Shown piece after piece: positions 1-7,844 of a DNA stretch of 64,000 bases. The notes beneath the pieces are model-generated. The model was given only the letters and a program-made list of their open reading frames with translations. It was not told the origin of the DNA and did not search any database. The translations under genes were made by a program, and so were the position numbers. Source of the DNA: Flavobacterium sp. HTF (GTDB lineage: Bacteria > Bacteroidota > Bacteroidia > Flavobacteriales > Flavobacteriaceae); contig NZ_QETH01000015.1 in the NCBI RefSeq assembly GCF_003105115.1, positions 19,333-83,332 on the forward strand. The letters are read 5' to 3'. Positions within the stretch are counted from its first letter, which is position 1; the number at the start of each line of letters is the position of its first letter.

Positions 1-2
1 TT

Positions 3-371
3 TATGCTTTACTAAATCAATCCGGAAGACAAATTGCGCAGTTTAAGGAAACTCTTAATACAGAAGGTCTGGTAACCGGAGCGGCTTATTTAGAAGCAAA
101 AAAGCTTATTGTACTTTGTGGTTATTCCAAAACCGGAAAAACGTTTCTATATCTTTTGTATGATTTTAAAAATCATGATTTCTCAACCGGAAACAAACGA
201 AAAACAGACCTTAGACTTCCTTTCCATCAAATTGAAGGAATTGCCACCAATGACGGATTACATTATTATATAACGAATGAAAAATTAGTCCGTCAGCCAA
301 TTTTGAATGTTCCGCAGCAGATTCATTATTTGGATTTGAGTTCTTTACTAAATTCGTATCTCCATAAATAA
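3..371 (+). CDS. C-terminal part of a beta-propeller-like hypothetical protein (cut by window edge)
   Basis: The reading frame is open from the first bases of the window to the stop at 369-371, so about 122 C-terminal residues are visible and the start lies outside. The visible part contains repeated short beta-strand-like segments with aromatic and glycine residues, and a QIEGIATNDGLHYYITNE segment like the last blade of a propeller. I do not recognise a family with certainty. The protein at 37107-37943 has a comparable look. No catalytic motif is visible. Confidence 0.6.
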   Translation, partial: YALLNQSGRQIAQFKETLNTEGLVTGAAYLEAKKLIVLCGYSKTGKTFLYLLYDFKNHDFSTGNKRKTDLRLPFHQIEGIATNDGLHYYITNEKLVRQPILNVPQQIHYLDLSSLLNSYLHK

Positions 372-395
372 TTCGCAAATCGCAATTTATTAGCT

Positions 396-403
396 TACTT
401 TTG
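396..403 (+). promoter_or_regulatory. -7 element (TACTTTTG) upstream of the ABC-F gene
   Basis: TACTTTTG matches the Flavobacterium TAnnTTTG core. It lies about 60 bp before the GTG start at 464. I do not see a clear TTG at the expected -33 spacing. Confidence 0.5.
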
Positions 404-463
404 CAAAAAAGTTGTGTTTTTAAAACATTCATGACTTATCATTTATAACTCATAATTTACAAA

Positions 464-2326
464 GTGAATTACTTATCTGTAGAAAATATATCAAAGTCAT
501 TTGGCGAAAGAACGTTATTTGACAACATTTCGTTCGGAATCAATAAAGACCAGAAAATTGCCTTTATTGCTAAAAACGGTTCCGGAAAAACAACTATCAT
601 GAGTATTATCAATGGTTTGGACGAACCGGATACAGGTCAGGTTGTTTTAAGAAAAGGAATCAGAATGGCTTTTCTTTCGCAGGACAATAACCTGCAGGAG
701 GAATTGACTATTGAAGAAAGTATTTTTGCTTCAGACAATGAAACTCTGAAAATTATTGAAGCCTACGAAAAAGCATTAGAAAATCCGGATGACGAAGAAG
801 CGTACCAAAAAGCTTTTGACGGAATGGATCAGCATAATGCGTGGGATTTTGAAACGCAGTACAAACAAATTCTGTTCAAACTAAAACTGGAAGATTTTAA
901 ACTAAAAGTAAAAAATCTATCCGGAGGACAAAAAAAACGTCTTTCATTGGCTATCATTTTGATCAATCGTCCTGATTTATTGATTTTGGATGAGCCAACC
1001 AACCATTTAGATCTTGAAATGATCGAATGGCTTGAAAGTTATTTTGCCAAAGAAAACATTACGTTGTTCATGGTAACGCACGACCGTTTCTTCTTAGAAC
1101 GTGTTTGTAATGAAATCATCGAACTTGACAACGGAAAATTATATCAGTACAAAGGAAATTATTCTTATTATTTAGAGAAAAAAGAAGAGCGAATTACTTC
1201 TGAAAATGCCAGCGTTGACAAGGCTAAAAACTTATTTGTAAAAGAATTGGAATGGATGCGACGTCAGCCAAAAGCGAGAACAACAAAATCTAAATCGCGT
1301 CAGGATGATTTTTATGTAATTAAAGAAAAAGCACAAAGCCGTAGAAAAGAAAATAAAGTCGAGCTTGAAATCAATATGGAACGTATGGGAAGCAAAATTA
1401 TTGAGCTTCACAAAATTTCCAAAAAGTTCAAAGATCACGTTATTCTGGACAATTTCAGTTTTGATTTTCAGCGTGGTGAAAGAATCGGAATTATTGGTAA
1501 AAACGGAACCGGAAAATCGACTTTTCTTAATCTTCTGACCGGAACACTACCGCTTGACAGCGGGCGTGTTGTAAAAGGTGACACCATAAAAATTGGTTAC
1601 TACACACAATCCGGAATCAACCCGAAACCAAATCAACGTGTTATAGATATTATTAAAGAATACGGCGAATTTATTCCGCTTGCAAAAGGAAGAATGATTT
1701 CGGCTTCGCAATTATTAGAGCGTTTCCTTTTTGATGCCAAAAAACAGTATGATTTCGTAGAAAAATTAAGCGGAGGCGAATTAAAACGTTTGTATTTGTG
1801 TACCGTTTTGATTCAGAACCCAAACTTTTTGATTCTGGATGAGCCAACAAACGATCTGGATATTGTAACGCTAAACGTCCTTGAAAGCTTCCTTTTAGAT
1901 TATCCGGGATGTTTATTGGTAGTTTCGCACGACCGTTATTTTATGGATAAAATTGTTGATCACTTATTTATCTTCAGAGGAAAAGGCGAAATCGAAAATT
2001 TCCCGGGAAACTATTCTGATTTCAGGGCGTATGAAGACAGCGCGGATGTTGCGCAGAAAGAAGAAAACAAAGCTGAAAAGAAAGACTGGAAACAAAATAA
2101 TCCAACCGGAAACTTGTCTTTTAACGAGCAAAAAGAATATCAGAAAATCGAAAGAGAGATTAAAGATCTTGAAATTGAAAAAACCAAAATCGAGCAATTA
2201 TTTTCTGATGGAAAAGTAGCCGATGCCGATATTGAGAAAAAAGCAAACGAATTACAAAATATCATCAAAAAAATAGATCAGAAAGAAGAACGCTGGTTTG
2301 AGCTTTCGGCTAAGATTGAAGGATAG
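464..2326 (+). CDS. ABC-F family ATP-binding protein, Uup type
   Basis: A 620-residue soluble protein with two ABC cassettes and no membrane segments, the ABC-F layout. ABC-F proteins act on ribosomes or, for Uup, are linked to precise excision and ribosome assembly. Cassette 1 has Walker A at about 36-44 (AKNGSGKTT), signature LSGGQ near 152 and Walker B LLILDEPTNHLD near 171. Cassette 2 has GKNGTGKST near 344, LSGGE near 435 and LILDEPTNDLD near 456. A charged, probably coiled-coil tail fills about 555-615, as in Uup. The start is GTG, because no in-frame ATG precedes the conserved N-terminus. The gene is monocistronic, followed by a strong terminator. The exact subfamily is inferred. Confidence 0.93.
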   Translation: MNYLSVENISKSFGERTLFDNISFGINKDQKIAFIAKNGSGKTTIMSIINGLDEPDTGQVVLRKGIRMAFLSQDNNLQEELTIEESIFASDNETLKIIEAYEKALENPDDEEAYQKAFDGMDQHNAWDFETQYKQILFKLKLEDFKLKVKNLSGGQKKRLSLAIILINRPDLLILDEPTNHLDLEMIEWLESYFAKENITLFMVTHDRFFLERVCNEIIELDNGKLYQYKGNYSYYLEKKEERITSENASVDKAKNLFVKELEWMRRQPKARTTKSKSRQDDFYVIKEKAQSRRKENKVELEINMERMGSKIIELHKISKKFKDHVILDNFSFDFQRGERIGIIGKNGTGKSTFLNLLTGTLPLDSGRVVKGDTIKIGYYTQSGINPKPNQRVIDIIKEYGEFIPLAKGRMISASQLLERFLFDAKKQYDFVEKLSGGELKRLYLCTVLIQNPNFLILDEPTNDLDIVTLNVLESFLLDYPGCLLVVSHDRYFMDKIVDHLFIFRGKGEIENFPGNYSDFRAYEDSADVAQKEENKAEKKDWKQNNPTGNLSFNEQKEYQKIEREIKDLEIEKTKIEQLFSDGKVADADIEKKANELQNIIKKIDQKEERWFELSAKIEG

Positions 2327-2350
2327 ATTATATTTAAACTTAAATAATTT

Positions 2351-2393
2351 AAATCCCAATAAACATTTTAAAGTGTTTATTGGGATTTTTTAT
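2351..2393 (+). terminator. Rho-independent terminator after the ABC-F gene
   Basis: A perfect 15-bp stem (2351-2365 with 2374-2388) and 8-nt loop is followed by a T run, 25 bp after the stop codon. Confidence 0.9.
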
Positions 2394-2541
2394 TTTGCAC
2401 AATTATCAAAAAACATCTCTTTTTTTATTTGAAATGTTAAAATTCATATGTAAGAATTTAGAATAATTATATAAACGAAAATAAAGTTGTTTGACGAGAT
2501 TTGTAGAAGTGAAACAAATTCACAATCTAAATATATATAAA

Positions 2542-3084
2542 ATGGAAAATCTAAATAACCCAGACGGAACAAGACGCCAGATATTAACAGGAATGTTTTC
2601 TGATCGCGAAAGTACAGAGAGAGCTTACAACACTTTAAATGACAGAGGATATTCAAAAGATGAAATCAATCTTATCATGTCAGATGAAACAAGAAAAAAA
2701 CATTATTCAGACCATGATGATCACTCAGAACTTGGTACAAAAGCAGCTGAAACTGCGGGAACTGGATCTGCAATTGGAGGAACAATAGGAGCTATTGTTG
2801 GAGTTATCGCAGCTTTAGGAACAAGTCTTGTTATCCCGGGATTAGGATTAATCATTGCAGGACCACTAGCAGCTGGATTAGCAGGTGCAGGTGCAGGTGG
2901 TATTACGGGAGGTTTGATTGGTGCTTTGGTAGGATCTGGAATTCCTGAAGACAGAGCTAAGCTATATGAATCCGGAATCAATGATGGGCATGTAGTTCTG
3001 GGAGTTCACCCTCGTAATAATGAAGATGCTGAATATTTCGAACAAGAATGGAAATCAAATAAAGGAGAAAATATTTATCGCTAA
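2542..3084 (+). CDS. Glycine-zipper stress protein, YflT/GSP17M-like
   Basis: A 180-residue protein. Residues 14-50 (TGMFSDRESTERAYNTL and following) resemble the N-terminal domain of general stress protein 17M/YflT, where paired 'sliders' sense a residue pattern. Residues 72-135 are very rich in Gly and Ala with a GxxxG zipper pattern (IGGTIGAIVGVIAALG), likely a membrane-inserting hairpin. The tail carries a second small alpha/beta segment. The ATG at 2542 is preferred over an upstream TTG at 2491, because the extra 17 residues do not resemble the family. Single gene between two terminators. A stress or osmotic role is inferred from the family only. Confidence 0.75.
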   Translation: MENLNNPDGTRRQILTGMFSDRESTERAYNTLNDRGYSKDEINLIMSDETRKKHYSDHDDHSELGTKAAETAGTGSAIGGTIGAIVGVIAALGTSLVIPGLGLIIAGPLAAGLAGAGAGGITGGLIGALVGSGIPEDRAKLYESGINDGHVVLGVHPRNNEDAEYFEQEWKSNKGENIYR

Positions 3085-3102
3085 TTTGCTGATAATTCAT
3101 TC

Positions 3103-3144
3103 AAAAGAGCCTGATCTAAAAAAATAGATCAGGCTCTTTTTTTG
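3103..3144 (+). terminator. Rho-independent terminator
   Basis: A perfect 16-bp stem (3103-3118 with 3125-3140), A-rich loop and T tract lie just after the stress-protein gene. Confidence 0.92.
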
Positions 3145-3190
3145 TTTGTTATTTTTAAAGTTCAGGAATAAAAGTCAAAAAAATTACCAT

Positions 3191-3219
3191 TTGACTTTTG
3201 ACAATTCTTAGTATCTTCG
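3191..3219 (+). promoter_or_regulatory. Promoter TTG-N18-TATCTTCG for the methyltransferase
   Basis: TTG at 3191-3193, an 18-bp spacer and TATCTTCG at 3212-3219 (one mismatch to TAnnTTTG) place the start of transcription about 15 bp before the ATG at 3241. Confidence 0.55.
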
Positions 3220-3240
3220 TAGCCACTTTGCTACTTTTTT

Positions 3241-4032
3241 ATGCTATTTCAAATAAAATCCTATATCAAATTTCTTTGGAACTCCAAGAATGAACATGCA
3301 GTACATTCTCCGTTTGTATTTAATTTACTGACGAAATGTTTTTACGATAAAAAATCTAAACCGGAATATTTAGTTTTAAAAAATTATCGAAGATCCCTTT
3401 TAGAAAATAAAAATTTTATTGAAGTAACCGATTTTGGTGCGGGTTCGAGAGTTTTCAAATCCAACACCAGACAAATTTCTAAAATTGCAAAAACGGCGGG
3501 AATTTCTCCAAAACGCGCTGAATTATTATTCCGAGTTGTTCGTTATTTTCAGCCGGAATCCGTTTTAGAAATTGGAACTTCCTTGGGGTTGGCAACTTCT
3601 GCCCTGGCCTTAGGCAATCCGAAAGCAAAAGTAATTACCTTAGAAGGCTGTCCTAATACGAGCTCTGTTGCCAAAAATCAGTTAGAAGATTTCAATTATC
3701 AAAATGTAAATCCAATAATAACGGAATTTGAAAGCTATTTTAAAAATATTCAAAGAGAACTAAAAACTGAGACTGAGAACTTCGACCTTATTTACTTCGA
3801 CGGCAATCATTCTAAAAAAGCAACTTTAGCTTATTTTGATCTTTTATTACCAACCATAACCAATGATTCGGTTTGGATTTTTGATGATATTCACTGGTCA
3901 CCAGAAATGGAAGAAGCCTGGGATAGCATTAAAAACCATCCGAAAGTAAAAGTAACAATTGATACTTTTCAATGGGGATTTGTATTCTTTAGAAGAGAAC
4001 AGCCGAAAGAGCATTTTGTGATTAGAACATAA
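3241..4032 (+). CDS. Class I SAM-dependent methyltransferase
   Basis: A 263-residue protein. SAM-binding motif I is VLEIGTSLGLAT at about 108-119. It is followed by VITLEGCPN (acidic ribose-binding residue) and an O-methyltransferase-like acidic motif DLIYFDGNHSKKATLAYF near 181-198, then WIFDDIHWSPEMEEAW near 213. The spacing is that of the methyltransferase-24/O-methyltransferase group. No signal peptide or membrane segment. The substrate cannot be read from the sequence. It stands alone with its own promoter. Confidence 0.82.
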   Translation: MLFQIKSYIKFLWNSKNEHAVHSPFVFNLLTKCFYDKKSKPEYLVLKNYRRSLLENKNFIEVTDFGAGSRVFKSNTRQISKIAKTAGISPKRAELLFRVVRYFQPESVLEIGTSLGLATSALALGNPKAKVITLEGCPNTSSVAKNQLEDFNYQNVNPIITEFESYFKNIQRELKTETENFDLIYFDGNHSKKATLAYFDLLLPTITNDSVWIFDDIHWSPEMEEAWDSIKNHPKVKVTIDTFQWGFVFFRREQPKEHFVIRT

Positions 4033-4074
4033 TATATCAAATTGCCAAAACCGAAACAATAACACAATTATTCC

Positions 4075-4082
4075 TATATTTG
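4075..4082 (+). promoter_or_regulatory. -7 element TATATTTG
   Basis: An exact match to TAnnTTTG, 23 bp before the ATG at 4105. Confidence 0.55.
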
Positions 4083-4104
4083 ACAAAAATCAAATACAAA
4101 ATCA

Positions 4105-4923
4105 ATGCACTCTATTCTCAAAAAAACACAAAAAAAAATACTAATTCAAGTCTGTTTAACAGGACTACTATTTTCATTTAATACAGTTGTAAATGCTCAA
4201 TTTTTAACACAGACATTATCTTCCGATTTAAATACATTCGCTAATGATCTCGCTATTTATATTCCTACTACGCTAAATACTCCTTCAAATTATGGTACTG
4301 TTTTAGCTCTTAGGCATTGGGCAGGGCCAGGAACATCTGATTGGAGAAGTCAATTAGCATTTAGTACTGAAAATGATTTTTACTATCGACAATCAACAAA
4401 TACTACAGGATCTGTTTGGACTCCATGGAAAAAAGTTTACAATTCTGGCAATTTAAACAACAGTCAAACAGATTTTAACGCAAACCGTCTATTTGCAAAA
4501 GAATTAACAATTTCACAAACCCAGACAAACGTACTTTTATCTGCAACCGGAAATTCATATATAAATTCAGGAAATTTTGGAATAGGAACAACTAATCCAA
4601 AAAATAAACTTGATGTAAATGGAACTATTCATTCAAAGGAAGTAAAAGTTGATATGAATGACTGGTCAGATTTTGTTTTTAAAGAAAACTACAATCTGCC
4701 AACCCTTTTAGAAGTAGAAAAACACATTATCAATTATGGCCATTTAGAAAATATCCCAAGTGAAAAACAAGTCATCAAAAATGGTATAAATTTAGGAGAA
4801 ATGGATGCTAAACTTCTACAAAAAATTGAAGAATTAACATTGTATATCATAGACTTAAATAAAAAACTTGAACTTCAAAATCAAGAATTGAATGCTATGA
4901 AAAGAAAAATAGGAAATCTATAA
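4105..4923 (+). CDS. Secreted fibre-like protein with pyocin-knob-like segment
   Basis: A 272-residue protein with a cleavable signal peptide (hydrophobic core about 12-28, NAQ at 31-33). Residues 70-115 (RHWAGPG..., then WTPWKKVYNSGN) resemble the knob domain of pyocin and phage tail fibres. Residues 152-172 hold GIGTTNPKNKLDVNGTI, the hallmark just before the C-terminal trimerisation/chaperone region of Bacteroidetes tail-fibre-like exported proteins. The last 40 residues form a probable coiled coil (LLQKIEELTLYIIDLNKKLE). No phage genes surround it, so it is probably a surface or secreted fibre rather than a prophage piece. The function is unknown. Confidence 0.65.
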   Translation: MHSILKKTQKKILIQVCLTGLLFSFNTVVNAQFLTQTLSSDLNTFANDLAIYIPTTLNTPSNYGTVLALRHWAGPGTSDWRSQLAFSTENDFYYRQSTNTTGSVWTPWKKVYNSGNLNNSQTDFNANRLFAKELTISQTQTNVLLSATGNSYINSGNFGIGTTNPKNKLDVNGTIHSKEVKVDMNDWSDFVFKENYNLPTLLEVEKHIINYGHLENIPSEKQVIKNGINLGEMDAKLLQKIEELTLYIIDLNKKLELQNQELNAMKRKIGNL

Positions 4924-4934
4924 TTCAGTCATAA

Positions 4935-4966
4935 AAAAATGGCAACCATTGCTGATTGCCATTTTT
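4935..4966. terminator. Bidirectional terminator between convergent genes
   Basis: A perfect 11-bp stem (4935-4945 with 4956-4966) with A and T runs on the two sides serves the fibre-like gene on the plus strand and the lipoprotein gene on the minus strand. Confidence 0.85.
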
Positions 4967-4985
4967 CCTAATTATTACAATTTTT

Positions 4986-5645
4986 TTATTTTTTAGCGTC
5001 TTTGTTTTCTTCAGATTTAGCTCCCATTCTGTTTACAGTATACATTGGAGCAAATTTCACTTTTAAACCTGCAATTTTTCTGTTATCCTCAGAAGTAAGA
5101 CCTTCTTTTTCTACAGTATTTTTACGGCTGTCAAGTGCTTCATAAAGCAATTTGATTTCATCCCAGTCTTCACGTGAATAACTGTCTTTATTATCTTCAA
5201 CTGTATGAACAAATTGTTGGTATACACTATGAATATTTTGGGCATTTACCCATGAAAAACTCATATCTTCTCCAATTTTTCCTTCTCCAAACAATGCATT
5301 ACGCAATTGTTGTTTAGGACTTGGCGCTGGTGGGGCAAAAACGGTGGTCATTTCATTTTTGAACTCTTCGTATTTTACTTTGCTTTCGTTTATTTTTTCT
5401 GTTTCAGCAGTGTTATCTTTAAGATCTGCAAGTGCCAATTGAGCATTTTCTGCTCTTCTGTTGTATTCAGCATCAACATCTTTCCAGGTTGCTTTCAGAT
5501 CCTCTGCTTTTACATTTTTAACTGAATCGACGTAGGTTACATAAGAGTCGATTGCTTTTTTTGCATTTTCCTGTTTCTCATCTTTACACGATGTAAAGCT
5601 TAAAGCAATTAATGCCAATCCAAATACAATTTTTATGTTTTTCAT
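4986..5645 (-). CDS. Lipoprotein of unknown function (DUF6565-like)
   Basis: A 219-residue protein with an SPII signal (MKNIKIVFGLALIALSFTSC, lipidated Cys20). The mature part is helical and charged, with Ala/Glu/Lys-rich heptad-like stretches (about 30-110) and a conserved-looking WVNAQNIHSVYQQFV segment. A DUF6565-type annotation is my best guess from memory. No enzymatic motif. Monocistronic. The AT-rich 300-bp gap upstream separates it from the divergent ATPase gene. Confidence 0.7.
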   Translation of the reverse strand: MKNIKIVFGLALIALSFTSCKDEKQENAKKAIDSYVTYVDSVKNVKAEDLKATWKDVDAEYNRRAENAQLALADLKDNTAETEKINESKVKYEEFKNEMTTVFAPPAPSPKQQLRNALFGEGKIGEDMSFSWVNAQNIHSVYQQFVHTVEDNKDSYSREDWDEIKLLYEALDSRKNTVEKEGLTSEDNRKIAGLKVKFAPMYTVNRMGAKSEENKDAKK

Positions 5646-5943
5646 AATTTTGATTATTAAATGTTACAGAACAAATATAGTTAAAAAATTAAATAAACGT
5701 AAATTATTTATAAAAATTTAATATTTATTTTGAATTAAATTTAATAAAAAATACAAAATATGATAATTATATAAAAAGTATGTAAAATCATATAACACTA
5801 ATTTTAATAAAATAAAATATACTTTTTATAAACATCTTTAATATGCCATAAATTAATATTCGGTGTAACATAAATCAATTCCCGGCTACTCATCAGAATA
5901 TTAAAAAGTGTTTTGTACTTTTAAAACCAAAATTGTAAAACGA
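5646..5943. other. Very AT-rich divergent intergenic region
   Basis: About 298 bp between the divergent lipoprotein and LolD-type genes, well over 80 percent A+T in the middle. I see a TACTTTTA (-7-like) near 5915-5922 upstream of the ATPase gene, and no convincing ORF, hairpin or repeat. It presumably holds both promoters. Confidence 0.5.
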
Positions 5944-6630
5944 ATGGCAAATCCATTAATTAAAATAACTGACATCAAACGAAATTTTGCTCTTGGGAAC
6001 GAAATCGTGTATGTTTTAAAAGGAATTGATTTAGAAATAAAAAAAGGAGAGTATGTTGCCTTAATGGGCCCTTCAGGATCCGGAAAGTCAACTCTGATGA
6101 ATTTGTTAGGATGTCTGGACACACCAACTTCTGGTCACTATGTTTTGAACGGAAAAGATGTCAGCCAGATGAAAGATGATGAATTGGCCGGAATTAGAAA
6201 TACAGAGATTGGTTTTGTTTTTCAAACGTTCAATCTTTTACCAAGAACAACTGCTTTAGACAACGTGGCTTTACCTATGATATATGCAGGGTATTCAAAG
6301 TCTGAAAGAAACGCAAGAGCTACAGAGGTTTTAAAGCAGGTAAATCTTGCCGACCGAATGGACCACCAGCCGAATCAGCTTTCGGGAGGACAACGCCAGC
6401 GTGTCGCCATTGCCCGTGCTTTAGTAAACAAACCGTCTATTATCCTGGCCGATGAACCAACGGGAAACTTAGACAGTAAAACGTCTGTAGAAATCATGAA
6501 GCTTTTCGGAGATATCCACGCACAGGGAAACACCGTAATTCTGGTAACGCACGAAGAAGATATTGCGGCTTATGCACATCGTGTAATTCGTTTAAGAGAC
6601 GGACTAATTGAAAGTGACACAACTAAATAA
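5944..6630 (+). CDS. ABC transporter ATP-binding protein, LolD/MacB type
   Basis: A 228-residue single ABC cassette. Walker [10 protein letters not shown] is near 39-47, Q-loop [17 protein letters not shown] near 90-105, signature [15 protein letters not shown] near 139-153, Walker [12 protein letters not shown] near 162-172 and the H-loop VTHEED near 196. The Q-loop region and DEPTGNLD are typical of the LolD/MacB/FtsE group, which energises lipoprotein release or type VII ABC mechanotransmission. The ATG at 5944 is chosen because the upstream GTG frame (5908) adds 12 unrelated residues. No permease is adjacent. A MacB-type permease sits at 58291. Confidence 0.88.
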   Translation: MANPLIKITDIKRNFALGNEIVYVLKGIDLEIKKGEYVALMGPSGSGKSTLMNLLGCLDTPTSGHYVLNGKDVSQMKDDELAGIRNTEIGFVFQTFNLLPRTTALDNVALPMIYAGYSKSERNARATEVLKQVNLADRMDHQPNQLSGGQRQRVAIARALVNKPSIILADEPTGNLDSKTSVEIMKLFGDIHAQGNTVILVTHEEDIAAYAHRVIRLRDGLIESDTTK

Positions 6631-6723
6631 TTTTAGATTTCTGATTTTAGATTATTTTCTAAATCTAAAATTTAGGTTGCAACATTTCAATCTAAAATCA
6701 CAAATCTACAATCTAAAATCACC
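6631..6723. repeat. 7-bp word array (ATCNNAA), two opposed arms
   Basis: The right arm reads ATCTAAA ATCACAA ATCTACA from 6690 and continues in 7-bp register to the base before the PduO start codon. The left arm (6631-6658) has the complementary words TTTTAGA, TTTCTGA and TTTTAGA. Arms 6634-6653 and 6689-6708 are inverted copies matching at 19 of 20 positions. Confidence 0.85.
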
Positions 6724-7293
6724 ATGAAAGTATATACAAAAACAGGGGACAAAGGCACTACAGCACTTTTTGGTGGTACCCGTGTTCCTAAAGATGACAT
6801 ACGAATTGACAGTTACGGAACTGTCGATGAACTCAACTCCTATATAGGACTGATTCGCGATCAGGAAATGAATTCTCATTATAAAACTATTTTAATCGAA
6901 ATTCAGGATCGTCTTTTTACTGTTGGCGCCATTTTGGCAACTCCTCAGGAAAAAGAAGTGATGAAAAACGGAGAACTGAGATTAAAAAATCTTGGGATTA
7001 TAGAGTCAGATATCGAATTATTGGAAAATGAAATTGATACTATGGAAGATACACTTCCGCAAATGACTCATTTTGTTTTACCGGGCGGACATCCAACCGT
7101 GTCACATTGTCATATTGCGCGTTGTATTTGCCGTCGTGCTGAGCGTCTTGCTGTCCGTTTAAGCCATAATGAACATGTTCCTGAAATCGCAATTAAATAC
7201 TTAAACAGACTTTCTGACTACCTTTTTGTCTTGGCACGGAAGTTGTCCTCAGACTTAAAAGCGGATGAAGTGAAATGGATTCCCAGAAAATAA
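6724..7293 (+). CDS. Cob(I)yrinic acid a,c-diamide adenosyltransferase, PduO type
   Basis: A 189-residue protein that transfers adenosyl from ATP to cobalamin to give coenzyme B12. The N-terminal ATP-binding segment is YTKTGDKGTTALFGGTRVPK (3-22). SYGTVDELNSYIG is at 30-42. The helical C-terminal half holds the signature HCHIARCICRRAERLAVRL near 134-152 and the terminal LNRLSDYLFVLAR. The length is normal for the family. Together with meaB at 30200 it implies adenosylcobalamin use (methylmalonyl-CoA mutase) in this organism. The start codon directly follows a 7-bp word array. Confidence 0.93.
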   Translation: MKVYTKTGDKGTTALFGGTRVPKDDIRIDSYGTVDELNSYIGLIRDQEMNSHYKTILIEIQDRLFTVGAILATPQEKEVMKNGELRLKNLGIIESDIELLENEIDTMEDTLPQMTHFVLPGGHPTVSHCHIARCICRRAERLAVRLSHNEHVPEIAIKYLNRLSDYLFVLARKLSSDLKADEVKWIPRK

Positions 7294-7302
7294 TTTTTCT
7301 GT

Positions 7303-7440
7303 AAATTCCAAAACTTTAAAATCCCAAATTTCAAGGAAACAATTAAAAAATTCTGCGAATCTAAATCATAAAAAACTTCCATATTTTAAGATTTCACGCT
7401 CCTTTTTTGGAATTTGGAATTTAAAAAATTGGATTTTAAA
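7303..7440. repeat. AAATTCC-word inverted array
   Basis: The left arm from 7303 has AAATTCC followed by related A/T/C words. The right arm from 7409 has GGAATTT GGAATTT and related words. The arms can pair over a loop of about 70 nt. The same words occur at 44054, 53050 and 55324. Confidence 0.65.
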
Positions 7441-7481
7441 GGGGACGTTCTTAAATTTTCTTAAAATAAATCAAAAATTAC

Positions 7482-7511
7482 TTGTCTTTTTCAGTAAAAA
7501 AATTATTTTTG
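7482..7511 (+). promoter_or_regulatory. Strong promoter TTG-N19-TATTTTTG for the DUF2795 gene
   Basis: TTG at 7482-7484, a 19-bp spacer and TATTTTTG at 7504-7511 give an exact fit to the Flavobacterium consensus. The ATG follows 21 bp later. Confidence 0.82.
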
Positions 7512-7532
7512 CACAAACTAAACAGATAACAG

Positions 7533-7754
7533 ATGTATTGGACATTAGAATTAGCATCTTATTTAAGTGATGCGCCATGGCCTGCTAACAAAGACGAACT
7601 TATAGACTACGCTATTAGAGCTGGTGCTCCATTAGAAGTAGTAGAAAACCTTCAGTCAATCGAAGATGAAGGCGAGATATATGAATCAATGGAAGAAATT
7701 TGGCCTGATTATCCAACAGACGAAGATTATCTTTGGAATGAGGATGAATATTAA
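7533..7754 (+). CDS. DUF2795 family small acidic protein
   Basis: A 73-residue, strongly acidic protein with conserved WTLELASYLSDAPWPANKDELIDYAIRAGAPLEVVENL in its first 43 residues, which I recognise as the DUF2795 fold seen across Bacteroidetes. The tail (EDEGEIYESMEEIWPDYPTD) is rich in Asp, Glu and Tyr. It has its own promoter and an excellent terminator before secA, so it is a separate transcription unit despite being next to secA. The function is unknown. Confidence 0.85.
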   Translation: MYWTLELASYLSDAPWPANKDELIDYAIRAGAPLEVVENLQSIEDEGEIYESMEEIWPDYPTDEDYLWNEDEY

Positions 7755-7760
7755 AAAATA

Positions 7761-7804
7761 AACCAAAGAAAAAGTCTCTCGTTAAGGAGGCTTTTTTTTT
7801 GGTT
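7761..7804 (+). terminator. Rho-independent terminator between DUF2795 gene and secA
   Basis: An 18-bp stem (7761-7778 with 7787-7804, including two G-U pairs) has the T run as part of its right arm. Confidence 0.82.
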
Positions 7805-7844
7805 CAAATACATATATTAAAATAATAAAGAAATATAATAAATC

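Noticed and set aside
2721..2981. Minus-strand Pro/Ala-rich frame of 86 codons
   Set aside because: Antisense shadow of the Gly/Ala-rich zipper of the stress-protein gene; no start context.
4105..4923. Prophage remnant
   Set aside because: The fibre-like protein is isolated, has a signal peptide and is flanked by ordinary chromosomal genes with their own terminators.
5944..6630. FtsE assignment
   Set aside because: No ftsX gene follows and the DEPTGNLD/Q-loop pattern fits LolD/MacB equally well, so no symbol was given.
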